Part shown: positions 15,640 through 24,098 of the stretch, piece by piece
Position numbering within the stretch: the stretch's first letter is position 1
Layout: every line of letters begins with the position of its first letter
Source: Clostridiales bacterium
GTDB taxonomy: Bacteria; Bacillota; Clostridia; Christensenellales; Borkfalkiaceae
Direction: 5' to 3'
DNA: 64,000 nucleotides
NCBI GenBank assembly: GCA_015055945.1
Contig: SVHH01000001.1
Coordinates: 248,001 to 312,000, forward strand
Program-made: the position numbers and the translations under genes
Notes under the pieces: generated by a model
Databases searched by the model: none
What the model saw: only the letters and a program-made list of their open reading frames with translations
What the model was told of the DNA's origin: nothing

Positions 15640-16227
15640 TTATCGTTTATTTTTAATTAAATTCTTTACCCTTAAGAAAATCGGGAAAGAAATAAAGAGC
15701 AGCGCGTAGTTAAACAAACTGTTCCAAATTTGACCTTGAACAAAAAGTCTTGTTGCAAGATACACAAAATAAGGCACTTTTTTGGTGTTATAAATTATCC
15801 AAAACGCCGTGGTGTTGATTGCAACCGTGCAAATTAAAAAGGTCAAAAGGCAAATAATGGCAAGTTTTAAGTAAAGCATAAACTTATTTTTGAAATCTAA
15901 AAAGTTCATTATAAGCCCTGCAATAAACGCCGTAAGCCCCATTGAAAGCCCTATCCACGGCATATACATAAACCCTGCGGAATTATATAAAAATCCAACT
16001 AAATCGCCCAAAAAGCAAGCGACAAAGCCAAAAACTGGTCCGATAATTACGCCCGTTATTGATGAAAAGAAAAGGGTTAGTGAAAACTGAGTATCGGCAA
16101 GTTTAAACTCAAAAAACATATTACAAACAACGCAAAGTGCAGTCATAACCGCAATATACGCTATTTTTTGAGTGTGCGTACACTCGTCTAGCACGTCGGA
16201 AAAAAACAACTTCTTTAATTTTTGCAT
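15640..16227 (-). CDS. folT: ECF transporter S-component, probably folate (FolT family)
   Basis: S-components of energy-coupling factor transporters capture a vitamin and work with a shared EcfAAT module, absent here. The 195-residue product has about six hydrophobic segments with the pattern KIAYIAVMTALCVVCNMFFEF and SLTLFFSSITGVIIGPVFGF typical of the family. The THF riboswitch directly upstream makes folate the likely substrate. The ATG at 16225-16227 has GGGAGA 8-9 bases before it; the ATG seven codons upstream (16248) has none. Confidence 0.87.
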   Translation of the reverse strand: MQKLKKLFFSDVLDECTHTQKIAYIAVMTALCVVCNMFFEFKLADTQFSLTLFFSSITGVIIGPVFGFVACFLGDLVGFLYNSAGFMYMPWIGLSMGLTAFIAGLIMNFLDFKNKFMLYLKLAIICLLTFLICTVAINTTAFWIIYNTKKVPYFVYLATRLFVQGQIWNSLFNYALLFISFPIFLRVKNLIKNKR

Positions 16228-16234
16228 AAAAAAA

Positions 16235-16259
16235 TCTCCCAAAAACATTTTTAGAGAGA
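16235..16259 (-). promoter_or_regulatory. possible Shine-Dalgarno-sequestering hairpin
   Basis: On the minus strand TCTCTC (16254-16259) can pair with the ribosome binding site GGGAGA (16235-16240) of the folT-like gene, including one G-U pair. This could be the translational expression platform of the upstream riboswitch. Confidence 0.5.
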
Positions 16260-16297
16260 CCGATAGAATTATTGCATTTAAAATAAATGCGTTTAAT

Positions 16298-16390
16298 TAT
16301 AGCGGACGCGTAAAGACACCGCAGAGAAAACTCTTTCGTTTGCAAACGACATCCCATTTTGCAACACTTTACGCGTCTTTACTACTCTAT
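16298..16390 (-). ncRNA. tetrahydrofolate (THF) riboswitch
   Basis: The minus strand matches the known THF aptamer closely: GAGUAG, GCGUAAAGUG, AUGGGAUGUCG, ACGAA, GCGGUGUC and UCCGCU occur in the right order and spacing. The paired arms (AAAGACGCG-like and UCUUUACG-like, UUGCAAA/UUUGCAA, GAGUUUUCUC) are complementary. In clostridia this class controls folate transport and synthesis genes, and here it sits in the leader of a FolT-like gene. Confidence 0.95.
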
Positions 16391-16396
16391 GCTCTT

Positions 16397-16425
16397 ATAT
16401 TAACATTAGCCGCGAATATTGTCAA
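16397..16425 (-). promoter_or_regulatory. promoter of riboswitch-folT transcript
   Basis: TTGACA (16420-16425), 17 bp, TAATAT (16397-16402) on the minus strand, placing the start point at the first bases of the aptamer. Confidence 0.75.
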
Positions 16426-16470
16426 ATAATTTTAGGGCATAAATAACCTTATTTTACCTAAACTATTGAT

Positions 16471-17157
16471 ATGATTGTAACTTTTTTAAGGACTGCGGTT
16501 ATATTTTTAACGCTAGTTATAGTAATGCGCCTTATGGGTAAGCGTCAAATCGGTGAAATGCAGCCCTTTGAATTTATAGTAACGCTGATTATTGCCGACC
16601 TTGCGTGTATTCCTATGGCGGACGTGTCTATTCCGCTAATTTACGGCATTTCAGCAATATTAACCCTATTTATTTTGCATCAACTATTCTCTCTTTTAGA
16701 ACAGAGCGGAAGTTTAGTTAAGCGCATAATTTCGGGTAAACCCAGCGTGGTTATAAATAAGGACGGCGTGGATATGTTAGAGTTAAAAAAGAACAACTTA
16801 GGCATTGACGACTTAATTGAATCAATGCGCTCTGCGGGTTACTTTTCCCTTGACGACGTTTCTTACGCCATATTCGAGTCTAACGGCAAACTTTCTACTT
16901 TAGAAAACCCTTCGCGTGAAAGTCAGCAAAAAAGCGTTCCGCTACTAATTATTAACGACGGAAAAATAAACAGCAAAAACGTTTCTTTAATAAAGTCTGA
17001 TGATGCACTCGTTAAAGATTTTATACAAAAAAACGGCTGCGTGTTAAAAAAGACCGAAGTTTTAACGGTGGACGGCAACGGTAGGGCTTATCTAAAGGTC
17101 AAAAACCAAAGTTACAAAATACTAAACTTTGAACTATCTAAGGGGGTAAAATGGTAA
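16471..17157 (+). CDS. DUF421 (YetF/YrbG-like) membrane protein
   Basis: Three N-terminal transmembrane segments (to about residue 75) with RLMGKRQIGEMQPFEFIVTL are followed by two cytoplasmic DUF421 modules containing GKPSVVINKDGV and LIESMRSAGYFSLDDVSYAIFE. Members in Bacillus are linked to spore or stress functions, but the biochemistry is poorly defined. The 228-residue length is normal. Its last codons overlap the start of the DUF4363 gene, a common pairing in Bacillota. Confidence 0.88.
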   Translation: MIVTFLRTAVIFLTLVIVMRLMGKRQIGEMQPFEFIVTLIIADLACIPMADVSIPLIYGISAILTLFILHQLFSLLEQSGSLVKRIISGKPSVVINKDGVDMLELKKNNLGIDDLIESMRSAGYFSLDDVSYAIFESNGKLSTLENPSRESQQKSVPLLIINDGKINSKNVSLIKSDDALVKDFIQKNGCVLKKTEVLTVDGNGRAYLKVKNQSYKILNFELSKGVKW

Positions 17158-17528
17158 GGTCAATTATATCAATGGTGTGTGTATCAATACTGCTTTTAGT
17201 GGGTGCGGTGGTGGAAAATCATCATATAGACAAGCACTTTGAAGAATTCCACTCTGTTTTAGAAGTTTTATACGAAAAAGTCGACGCGGAAGTCGCCACG
17301 CAAGACGACGTTTACGCCGTGCAACAAAACTGGCTTAAGAAGAAAAAAACCTTGCACGCCTTTATCCCCCACAACGAGATTAAAGAAATAGATATGTGGC
17401 TTGCCGAATCTGCAACGCTCGTTCGCGATAAAGAGTGGCAAGACGCAATCTCTAAAATAGAAGTATTAAAAGAACTAACCGAACAAATCCCCAACACCTT
17501 CCGCCTATCAATAGAAAATATATTGTAA
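17151..17528 (+). CDS. DUF4363 family protein
   Basis: A 125-residue protein with an N-terminal hydrophobic helix (ISMVCVSILLLVGAVV), probably a signal anchor, then a helical extracytoplasmic domain (WLKKKKTLHAFIPHNEIKEI, WQDAISKIEVLKEL). The ATG overlaps the end of the DUF421 gene by 7 bases, indicating translational coupling and joint function. Molecular role unknown. Confidence 0.83.
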   Translation: MVRSIISMVCVSILLLVGAVVENHHIDKHFEEFHSVLEVLYEKVDAEVATQDDVYAVQQNWLKKKKTLHAFIPHNEIKEIDMWLAESATLVRDKEWQDAISKIEVLKELTEQIPNTFRLSIENIL

Positions 17529-17562
17529 TTTTGCGCGGGGCTGTTAGCATTTACATATTCTC

Positions 17563-17591
17563 TTGACACAAGGGTTATTTTATGATAAAAT
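17563..17591 (+). promoter_or_regulatory. promoter of putP
   Basis: TTGACA (17563-17568), 17 bp, TAAAAT (17586-17591). An in-frame ATG at 17582 falls inside the promoter, which is why the start at 17624 is preferred for the gene. Confidence 0.8.
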
Positions 17592-17623
17592 TGTTCAGTA
17601 ATTTATTTGTACAGGAGAAATTT

Positions 17624-19204
17624 ATGAAAAACCCTGAAATTTTTATTATCATGGTGCTGTATATGTGCGTCGTTATAGGTATCGGCGTTTATTTTTATAA
17701 AAAATCACAGCGCAGTTCTGAAAACTACTTTTTGGGTGGCCGTTCGTTAGGTCCGTGGGTTGCCGCTATGAGTGCGGAAGCATCCGATATGAGCGGTTGG
17801 TTACTTATGGGGCTTCCCGGTGTTGCTTACTGGTGCGGGCTTGCCGACGCGTTCTGGACGGCGTTAGGTCTTGCTATCGGTACTTACCTTAACTGGCTTA
17901 TCGTTGCAAGAAGACTTCGCAACTACTCGCAAATTGCTGGCAACTCAATCACTATCCCCGACTTTTTCTCTAATCGTTTTAAGGAAAAGAAAAAGGTTAT
18001 TCTTGCGATTGCCGCATCTTTTATACTTATTTTCTTTACCGTTTACGCATCAAGTTGTTTCGTAACGGTAGGTAAACTCTTTAGCACGCTTTTTGGTTTT
18101 GATTACCACGTAATGCTTATAGTTGGCGCAGTTTTCGTAGTTGCGTACACCCTTATCGGTGGATTTTTGGCAGAAAGCGTATCCGACTTTATGCAAGCAA
18201 TCGTAATGATAGTTGCACTCGTTGCAATGATTTTCGTTGGTGTTATCAACGCGGGCGGTTTTGGCGCTGTTGTTGAAAACTCTAAAAATATTGAAGGCTT
18301 TTTATCATTAAGCCAAATTGCAAACCCCGTTCTCGGTGAAAACGGGACTCAAGCAATCGTTGATGGCAAACCCCTTTTCGGCGCTGCATCACCTTACGGG
18401 TTCTTAAATATGGTTTCAATGCTTGCTTGGGGGCTTGGATATTTCGGTGTTCCGCAAGTACTTCTTCGTTTTATGGCTATTCGCGACGCAAAAGAAATTA
18501 AGCGTTCAAGAATTATTGCAACCGTTTGGTGCGTAATCTCTTTGGCGGCAGCAGTTTTAATCGGTATCATTGGTAGAACACTTCTTCCCACTAACGAAGC
18601 ATTAGGCACTAAGGCTGGTGCAGAAAACGTACTTATCGTTTTGTCAACCGAATACTTACCGCTCATCATTGCAGGGCTTATTATGGCGGGTATTTTGGCA
18701 GCGACTATTTCTTCATCAGACTCATATCTTCTTATCGCATCATCTTCAGTTTCAGTTAATATCTTTAAGGGTATTGTTAAGAAAAACGCAACCGACAAGC
18801 AAGTTATGTGGCTTTCAAGAATAGTGCTTATCGTAATCGCTTTAATCGGCATCGTTATCGCTTGGGATGAAAACAGCGTTATCTTTAGTTTGGTATCGTT
18901 CGCATGGGCGGGCTTTGGCGCAACCTTTGGGCCTATTATGTTGTTCTCACTTTTCTGGAAGAGAACTACAAAAGTCGGCGCAATTGCTGGTATGATTGCT
19001 GGCGCAGCAAGCGTATTCATTTGGAAACTCGTGTTAAACCCCTTGCTTTCACCCGCTATACCCGCGTTTGGTATTTACGAACTTCTCCCCGCGTTCATCA
19101 TTTCAAGCATAGCAATTCTCGTTGGCTCACTTTTATCTAAAAAGCCCGACGATGAAGTTATTGAAGAATTTGAAAAGGCAAAAAAGGGCGAAGTTGCCGC
19201 TTAA
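17624..19204 (+). CDS. putP: sodium/proline symporter (SSS family)
   Basis: PutP-type solute:Na+ symporter importing proline. The 526-residue protein has about 13 transmembrane helices and family signatures SENYFLGGRSLGPWVAAMSA, EASDMSGWLLMGLPG and GILAATISSSDSYLLIASSS, where the Ser/Thr residues form the Na2 site. AGGAG precedes the ATG at 17624. The C terminus is cytoplasmic and charged. It stands alone with its own promoter and terminator. Confidence 0.93.
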   Translation: MKNPEIFIIMVLYMCVVIGIGVYFYKKSQRSSENYFLGGRSLGPWVAAMSAEASDMSGWLLMGLPGVAYWCGLADAFWTALGLAIGTYLNWLIVARRLRNYSQIAGNSITIPDFFSNRFKEKKKVILAIAASFILIFFTVYASSCFVTVGKLFSTLFGFDYHVMLIVGAVFVVAYTLIGGFLAESVSDFMQAIVMIVALVAMIFVGVINAGGFGAVVENSKNIEGFLSLSQIANPVLGENGTQAIVDGKPLFGAASPYGFLNMVSMLAWGLGYFGVPQVLLRFMAIRDAKEIKRSRIIATVWCVISLAAAVLIGIIGRTLLPTNEALGTKAGAENVLIVLSTEYLPLIIAGLIMAGILAATISSSDSYLLIASSSVSVNIFKGIVKKNATDKQVMWLSRIVLIVIALIGIVIAWDENSVIFSLVSFAWAGFGATFGPIMLFSLFWKRTTKVGAIAGMIAGAASVFIWKLVLNPLLSPAIPAFGIYELLPAFIISSIAILVGSLLSKKPDDEVIEEFEKAKKGEVAA

Positions 19205-19227
19205 AAAACTAATATCAAAACAAATTA

Positions 19228-19258
19228 AAAAATCTCGACTAAATTAGTCGAGATTTTT
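19228..19258 (+). terminator. terminator of putP (bidirectional)
   Basis: AAAAATCTCGACTAA and TTAGTCGAGATTTTT are nearly perfect arms; the stem also serves the converging ABC-F gene ending at 19263. Confidence 0.87.
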
Positions 19259-19262
19259 CTTT

Positions 19263-21179
19263 TTACTCATATTCTTTTAACTCTTCACTAAGTGTAAAGT
19301 ATTCTTCGGTAAAAGCGTCTATTTCCGCTCTCAACGCGTCTATTTTTGCTTGAATTTCACTCACCTTTACGTAGTCGGAATAAACGGCGGGATCTTCAAG
19401 TTCAGCGTTAAACTTAGAAAGTTCGCCTTCACCATTTTCAATAAGTTCTTCTAAACGCTTAACTCTGCGCTCTTTCTTTCCCTTGTCCTTTAAGGGTGTA
19501 GAGAAAGTCTTTTTTGCGCCCGCTTGAACTTTAACTTCCCTTTGTTGCGGTTGCAAGTTATCCTTTTCTTCTCTTTCCTTTTCTATAATTTCATACTCGC
19601 TATAACCAAAGGGATAAAACACGGCGTTTTTATCTTCAAACACAAGCAGTTTATCAGCAACTTTATTGATAAAATATCTATCGTGTGAAACTACTATTAC
19701 CGTGCCAGTGTACTCACAAAGCATATTTTCTAAAGTTTCTTTGCCGACTATATCCATGTGGTTAGTAGGCTCGTCAAGGATAAGCATATTCGGGCGGCGC
19801 TTAAACATTTTACAAAGCGCAAGCCTAACCCTTTCGCCCCCGGACAAATCGTTTACTCGTTTGAAAACGTCTTCGCCACTAAACAAAAACGAGCCGAGCG
19901 CCGTTCTAACTTCAGTTTCATTAAGAAGTGGAAATTCATCGTGAAAGTCGTCAAACACCGTCTTTTCACTAGAGTACTCCGCCATTTGCTGATTAAAGTA
20001 ACCTATTTTTACTTTTAACCCAAAAGAAAAGTTGCCAGATAGCGCGTTAATCTCTCTAACGAGAGTTTTAAGCAGCGTAGATTTACCTATTCCGTTGTCG
20101 CCGATAACGCCGAGTTTTTGACCGCGGTAGAGTTCAAACTTTACCTTTGCCAAAACGCTGTCGTAACCGATTTCAAGTTCGCTTACTTCCAAAACCTTTT
20201 TAACACTTTCTTCAATGGGTTGAAAGTTAGCGTGGAAAGTTTTTAAGTCGTACCTATCCGGCTTATCAATAATATTCATACGCTCAATCATCTTAATCTT
20301 TGATTGAACCATTTTCGCCTTGGTCGCTTTATATCTAAAGCGCTCTATTAGTTGAGTAAGCCTTTTAATTTCTTCGCGCTGATATTCGTGGTCTTTTAAT
20401 TGTTTTTGGTAATTTTCTTTCTTTTGTCTTTCAAAATCAGAGTAATTTCCGTGATAGCACTTGCTTTCGCCGTATTCTATTTCATAAACCTTGTCGACCG
20501 TTCTTTCCACAAACATTCTATCGTGAGAAACGATGACTACTGCCGATTTATACGACTTTATATACCCTTCAAGCCACTTGATTGCGGTAACGTCTAAATG
20601 GTTAGTCGGTTCATCGAGAAGCAAAATATCGGGGTGAGATAAAAGCAACTTCATAAACGCTATTTTCGTTCTTTGTCCGCCCGAAAATTCCGATAACGGC
20701 TTTAACTTATCTTGCTCGGTAAACCCAAACTTTTTAATCATTACCGAGTATTCTTTTTTATAGGTATATCCGCCTAAAAATTCAAACCTTTCGTTTAGTG
20801 CGGAATATTCTTTTATCAATTTATCGGACGAAGAAGTTTCAAGTTCAACTAGTTTTTCCGCCATTTTTTGTTCGGTATCGGTTATTTCCTTAAACACCTT
20901 CATAATTTCATCAATCATGCTGATTGACTCGTCAGTAAAGGTTATTTGTTTTAAGTAGCCGGTATTTACGCCCTTACCCCTAGCGACTACAAGAGCATCG
21001 TCGCCCGTGCCTTCTTCCATTTCGATTTCACCGGCAATACACTTTAATAGCGTAGATTTACCCGAGCCGTTTCGCCCGACTATTGCAATTTTTTCACGGT
21101 CTTTAATTTCAAAATCAACGCGCTCCAAAACTGTGTCCGCACCGAAAGAAACCCCGCCGTTTTGTATCTTAAATAACAT
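19263..21179 (-). CDS. ABC-F family ATPase (YdiF/Uup-like)
   Basis: Soluble protein with two ATP-binding cassettes and no membrane domain, a class acting on ribosomes in translation or antibiotic protection. Domain 1: GRNGSGKST, EFSGGQRTKIAFM, LLLDEPTNHLD. Domain 2: GDNGIGKST, LSGGERVRLALC, LILDEPTNHMD. The linker (about 230-300) is charged and helical, and the tail (about 550-638) is coiled-coil as in Uup/YdiF. I start at the ATG 21177-21179 (MLFKIQNGGVSF); the frame to 21227 adds residues overlapping queH. 638 residues is typical. Confidence 0.88.
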   Translation of the reverse strand: MLFKIQNGGVSFGADTVLERVDFEIKDREKIAIVGRNGSGKSTLLKCIAGEIEMEEGTGDDALVVARGKGVNTGYLKQITFTDESISMIDEIMKVFKEITDTEQKMAEKLVELETSSSDKLIKEYSALNERFEFLGGYTYKKEYSVMIKKFGFTEQDKLKPLSEFSGGQRTKIAFMKLLLSHPDILLLDEPTNHLDVTAIKWLEGYIKSYKSAVVIVSHDRMFVERTVDKVYEIEYGESKCYHGNYSDFERQKKENYQKQLKDHEYQREEIKRLTQLIERFRYKATKAKMVQSKIKMIERMNIIDKPDRYDLKTFHANFQPIEESVKKVLEVSELEIGYDSVLAKVKFELYRGQKLGVIGDNGIGKSTLLKTLVREINALSGNFSFGLKVKIGYFNQQMAEYSSEKTVFDDFHDEFPLLNETEVRTALGSFLFSGEDVFKRVNDLSGGERVRLALCKMFKRRPNMLILDEPTNHMDIVGKETLENMLCEYTGTVIVVSHDRYFINKVADKLLVFEDKNAVFYPFGYSEYEIIEKEREEKDNLQPQQREVKVQAGAKKTFSTPLKDKGKKERRVKRLEELIENGEGELSKFNAELEDPAVYSDYVKVSEIQAKIDALRAEIDAFTEEYFTLSEELKEYE

Positions 21180-21184
21180 AATTA

Positions 21185-21796
21185 TTATCCGTTGGGAATT
21201 AAATTTTTTGAAAAGGCGCAACCGCAATAGTTTTGCCTATAAAGGTTATACTCTCTTGAAAGTTCAATGGAGCGTTGATAACCACCCCTTTTCTTAAAAT
21301 CGGTTGGAAGATATTTTACACCATACTTTTCTGATAACTTTTCACCTATTTCGTTAAGTAGTTTAGCGTTCTTTAACGGGCTAACGGTAAGCGTAGTTGC
21401 AAAGTAATCAAAGCCGTTTTCCTTTGCAAATAACGCGGTTTTTGAAAGTCTAAGGTTAAAGCACTCTGTGCACCTTGCGCCGCCTTCCCTTTCACTCTCT
21501 AACCCTTTTGCCGCGCTTAAAAATTCATCGTTATTATAATCAACAACCACGCAGTTTACTTTTAACTCAGCACACAAACGCTCCTGCTCTTTTGCGCGCA
21601 AAGTAAATTCTTCCGCACTGTCAAGATTAGGGTTATAATAAAACACGGTTATATCGAAATAATCTTTAATTCTTTCCAAACATGCCGAAAAACACGGCGC
21701 GCAACAAGAATGTAGTAAAAGTTTAGGTTTAATCCCTTCTTTTACAAGATTATCTATGATTTTTTGCATGCTTTTATCAAAATTTTCTATTCTCAT
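21185..21796 (-). CDS. queH: epoxyqueuosine reductase QueH
   Basis: QueH reduces epoxyqueuosine to queuosine in the wobble position of certain tRNAs, replacing QueG in many anaerobes. The 203-residue protein has the diagnostic cysteines: LLLHSCCAPC near the N terminus, ARCTECFNLR in the middle and NYCGCAFS near the C terminus, which hold an Fe-S cluster and a metal. It overlaps the stop of the peptidase gene by four bases and precedes the ABC-F gene. Confidence 0.92.
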   Translation of the reverse strand: MRIENFDKSMQKIIDNLVKEGIKPKLLLHSCCAPCFSACLERIKDYFDITVFYYNPNLDSAEEFTLRAKEQERLCAELKVNCVVVDYNNDEFLSAAKGLESEREGGARCTECFNLRLSKTALFAKENGFDYFATTLTVSPLKNAKLLNEIGEKLSEKYGVKYLPTDFKKRGGYQRSIELSREYNLYRQNYCGCAFSKNLIPNG

Positions 21797-22494
21797 TTAA
21801 GTTCCTGTTTAACTATTTCTTGTCCGTCTAAACTCACCATATATGCCTTTCCGCCCGCGGAAATAACCTTGGTAAACTTGCCGTTAACAAACTCTATCGC
21901 GCAGTCGTTATCCACGCAGTACGCGCTTTTTATTACGCCTTTTTTAAGCGCAGCGGTAAAATCTTGCTCTCTATCGTTAAAGTGCGGACACATTGCACCG
22001 TCAAGCACGCCCAAGCCTTTCTTTAAGACGTACTCGGAACTTTGTCCGCGCATAATTTCATAATCGGTATACATATCGGTAAACCAGCAAATAGCCCCCG
22101 CGGAAAGTCCGCAGATGATTTTACCCTTTTCATAAGCGTCTATAATGAGTTTTTCAATACCGAATTCTTTCCACTTTTCAAGCATAAACACGGTATCGCC
22201 GCCGCCGATATAAATGCAGTCTGCCATATCGATTTTGCCAGCAATTTTCTCTAGCGACATCTCTCCGTAAACCATAAGCGCAACTTCCGCCTTAATATCA
22301 AAAACAGAAGTGTAAGTTTTTCTAAAACTGTTAAAGTACGGCATACTGTCGTGTGATGCCGTACCTATAAAGAGCGCGTTTGCTCTTTTTTCACCCGCGT
22401 GTTCTTTAGCAAGGTTTGCAATATAACGGTCAATTTCAAGCGTGGTCTTATTTTTAATTTCACCGCCGCCGATTGCAATAATTCTCTTTTCCAT
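21793..22494 (-). CDS. S51-family peptidase (dipeptidase E/cyanophycinase-like)
   Basis: Serine peptidase with a class I glutaminase-like fold. The 233-residue protein starts MEKRIIAIGGGEI and has the nucleophile elbow GLSAGAICW, preceded by CIYIGGGDTVFML, and the conserved GLGVLDGAMCPHFNDREQ. AAGGA lies upstream of the ATG at 22494; a start at 22515 would add seven unconserved residues. Substrate (Asp-X dipeptides or other) is not determined. Confidence 0.85.
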   Translation of the reverse strand: MEKRIIAIGGGEIKNKTTLEIDRYIANLAKEHAGEKRANALFIGTASHDSMPYFNSFRKTYTSVFDIKAEVALMVYGEMSLEKIAGKIDMADCIYIGGGDTVFMLEKWKEFGIEKLIIDAYEKGKIICGLSAGAICWFTDMYTDYEIMRGQSSEYVLKKGLGVLDGAMCPHFNDREQDFTAALKKGVIKSAYCVDNDCAIEFVNGKFTKVISAGGKAYMVSLDGQEIVKQELK

Positions 22495-22531
22495 AATTTT
22501 CCTTTTCAACATCAAAGGGTTAGATTAAAAT

Positions 22532-23224
22532 CTAACCCTTAATTAATTGTTTTGAATTTTCTTTAAATAACTTTTCAGCAATATCCGCGCCAAACTTTCT
22601 AGCAGTAAAGTCATAGGCTTTGCCTAATAAATTTTGCCTAAAATCGTGCATATCGCTTGCAACAAAGTCCACAAGGTTTTCCTTTAATAGCGACTTTACT
22701 TTTTTATAATAGATATGCTTAGTTTTACCCACCAAAGATTCCGCATTAATTTGAATATATCCACCCAAAGATTTTATTTCTTCCGCAACCGATATATCTG
22801 CGTAATTATATCTTTCAAAGTGCGCAACGATAGGCTCAAACCCCATTATTTTAAGGTCGTAAACGGCTTCAGCAATATCAAAATCGTGGCTGGTATCAAA
22901 CTCTATAAGCACTTTTTTAGTGCCGTTCATAGTAAGATAATTCCCACTTTCAAAAATTTTTTTAAAATCTCTGCGAATAAAAATTTCTTGACCTAAGTAA
23001 AGGTTTATATCTAAGCCCCTTTCTTTTACTTTCGCCTTAAATTTTTCAAATTCTTCTCTAATCTCGGTAGCAGGCGTTTGGTACTCACCCAAAGAGTAAT
23101 GCGGCGTTAATATAATATCGGTTACACCTTGACTTATTGCGCCTTCTATCATTATGAAAGAAGTTTCAAACGAATCGCTTCCGTCATCTACAAACGGCAG
23201 TGCGTGCGCGTGTATATCTACCAT
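22532..23224 (-). CDS. CpsB/YwqE-type tyrosine-protein phosphatase (PHP family)
   Basis: Manganese-dependent phosphatase that reverses bacterial tyrosine kinase phosphorylation. The 230-residue PHP domain shows the metal ligands: VDIHAHALPFVDDGS, ILTPHYS, LGQEIFI, IVAHFERY and FVASDMHD. It lies 14 bases after the CpsD-like kinase gene, so the two form a kinase/phosphatase pair. A stem-loop at 22516-22541 overlaps the stop codon. Confidence 0.9.
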   Translation of the reverse strand: MVDIHAHALPFVDDGSDSFETSFIMIEGAISQGVTDIILTPHYSLGEYQTPATEIREEFEKFKAKVKERGLDINLYLGQEIFIRRDFKKIFESGNYLTMNGTKKVLIEFDTSHDFDIAEAVYDLKIMGFEPIVAHFERYNYADISVAEEIKSLGGYIQINAESLVGKTKHIYYKKVKSLLKENLVDFVASDMHDFRQNLLGKAYDFTARKFGADIAEKLFKENSKQLIKG

Positions 23225-23238
23225 AAATTACCTAAAAC

Positions 23239-23970
23239 TTATTTATTATTTGTTTCTTCGCCATAATTATAGTTGTAATAATTACCGCTTTCATAACTCT
23301 TGTCTTTCTTCTTGTCGTACATCGTAAACACAGTACCCAAAATTTCAGTACCGTTTTTCTTAAGTTCTTTAATCGCTTCGGCAACTTGGGTTTTTGTGGT
23401 GCTTGCGTATGCAACCATAAAGAGTACGCCGTCAGAAACTTCTGAAATGTGCATATAGTCTGACATTTGAAGTACGGGCGGGCAGTCAAGCAATACGTAA
23501 TCATACTGCTCGCGAAGGGTTGCGATAAGTTTTTTAAACTTGTCCGAAACGAACACGAGAGAAGAGTTATAAATTTCCGCACCGCGCGTGATAATTTCTA
23601 CGTTCTTATACTCGGTTTTCTTGACAATATTTTCAAGTTTTTCATCATTAAGGATATATTCCGCAATACCGTTTTCTTTGCTTACGTTAAACATACGGTG
23701 TGTACGCGGACGATGGAAGTCGAGGTCAACGACGATAACTTTTTTATCGGTAAGCCCTAAACTTACGGCAAGGTTACAAATAACGGTAGTTTTACCTTCG
23801 CCTTTAACCGCAGATTCTACTTGGATAACCTTTTTATTTCCGTCAGCATTCATATAAAGAATATTATCTTTAAGTCTGTTATAGCCTTCAGTATTTCTTA
23901 AAGAAGCGCCTTCACCAACGATAATTTTACCAACGTCGCCGCTGCTTTTTTTCTTTTTGCCAAAAATCAT
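23239..23970 (-). CDS. BY-type protein tyrosine kinase (CpsD/YwqD-like)
   Basis: Bacterial tyrosine kinase that autophosphorylates a C-terminal tyrosine cluster and usually controls capsule synthesis. The 243-residue protein has Walker A SAVKGEGKTT, Walker A-prime VIVVDLDFHRPR and Walker B YVLLDCPP. The tail has the tyrosine-rich cluster YESGNYYNYNYGEE. AGGGG precedes the ATG at 23968-23970; the frame to 24024 has no such site. No membrane activator (CpsC/YwqC) or capsule genes are next to it. Confidence 0.9.
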   Translation of the reverse strand: MIFGKKKKSSGDVGKIIVGEGASLRNTEGYNRLKDNILYMNADGNKKVIQVESAVKGEGKTTVICNLAVSLGLTDKKVIVVDLDFHRPRTHRMFNVSKENGIAEYILNDEKLENIVKKTEYKNVEIITRGAEIYNSSLVFVSDKFKKLIATLREQYDYVLLDCPPVLQMSDYMHISEVSDGVLFMVAYASTTKTQVAEAIKELKKNGTEILGTVFTMYDKKKDKSYESGNYYNYNYGEETNNK

Positions 23971-24012
23971 TCTATTCACCCCTAACGAAAGTTTAATAGT
24001 TTTAACTATTAC

Positions 24013-24041
24013 ATTATATATCAAACGCTAAATAATTGCAA
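24013..24041 (-). promoter_or_regulatory. promoter of the kinase-phosphatase operon
   Basis: TTGCAA (24036-24041), 17 bp, TATAAT (24013-24018) on the minus strand, about 43 bases before the kinase ATG. Confidence 0.7.
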
Positions 24042-24046
24042 TAAAA

Positions 24047-24083
24047 AAGGCAAAATTTTCGCGTTTTTGCGTAAATTTTGCCT
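24047..24083 (-). terminator. terminator of the ferritin-like gene
   Basis: AAGGCAAAATTT and AAATTTTGCCTT pair around a 13-base loop; on the minus strand the stem is followed by TTTTTTATT. Confidence 0.8.
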
Positions 24084-24098
24084 TGATTTAATTTAACC

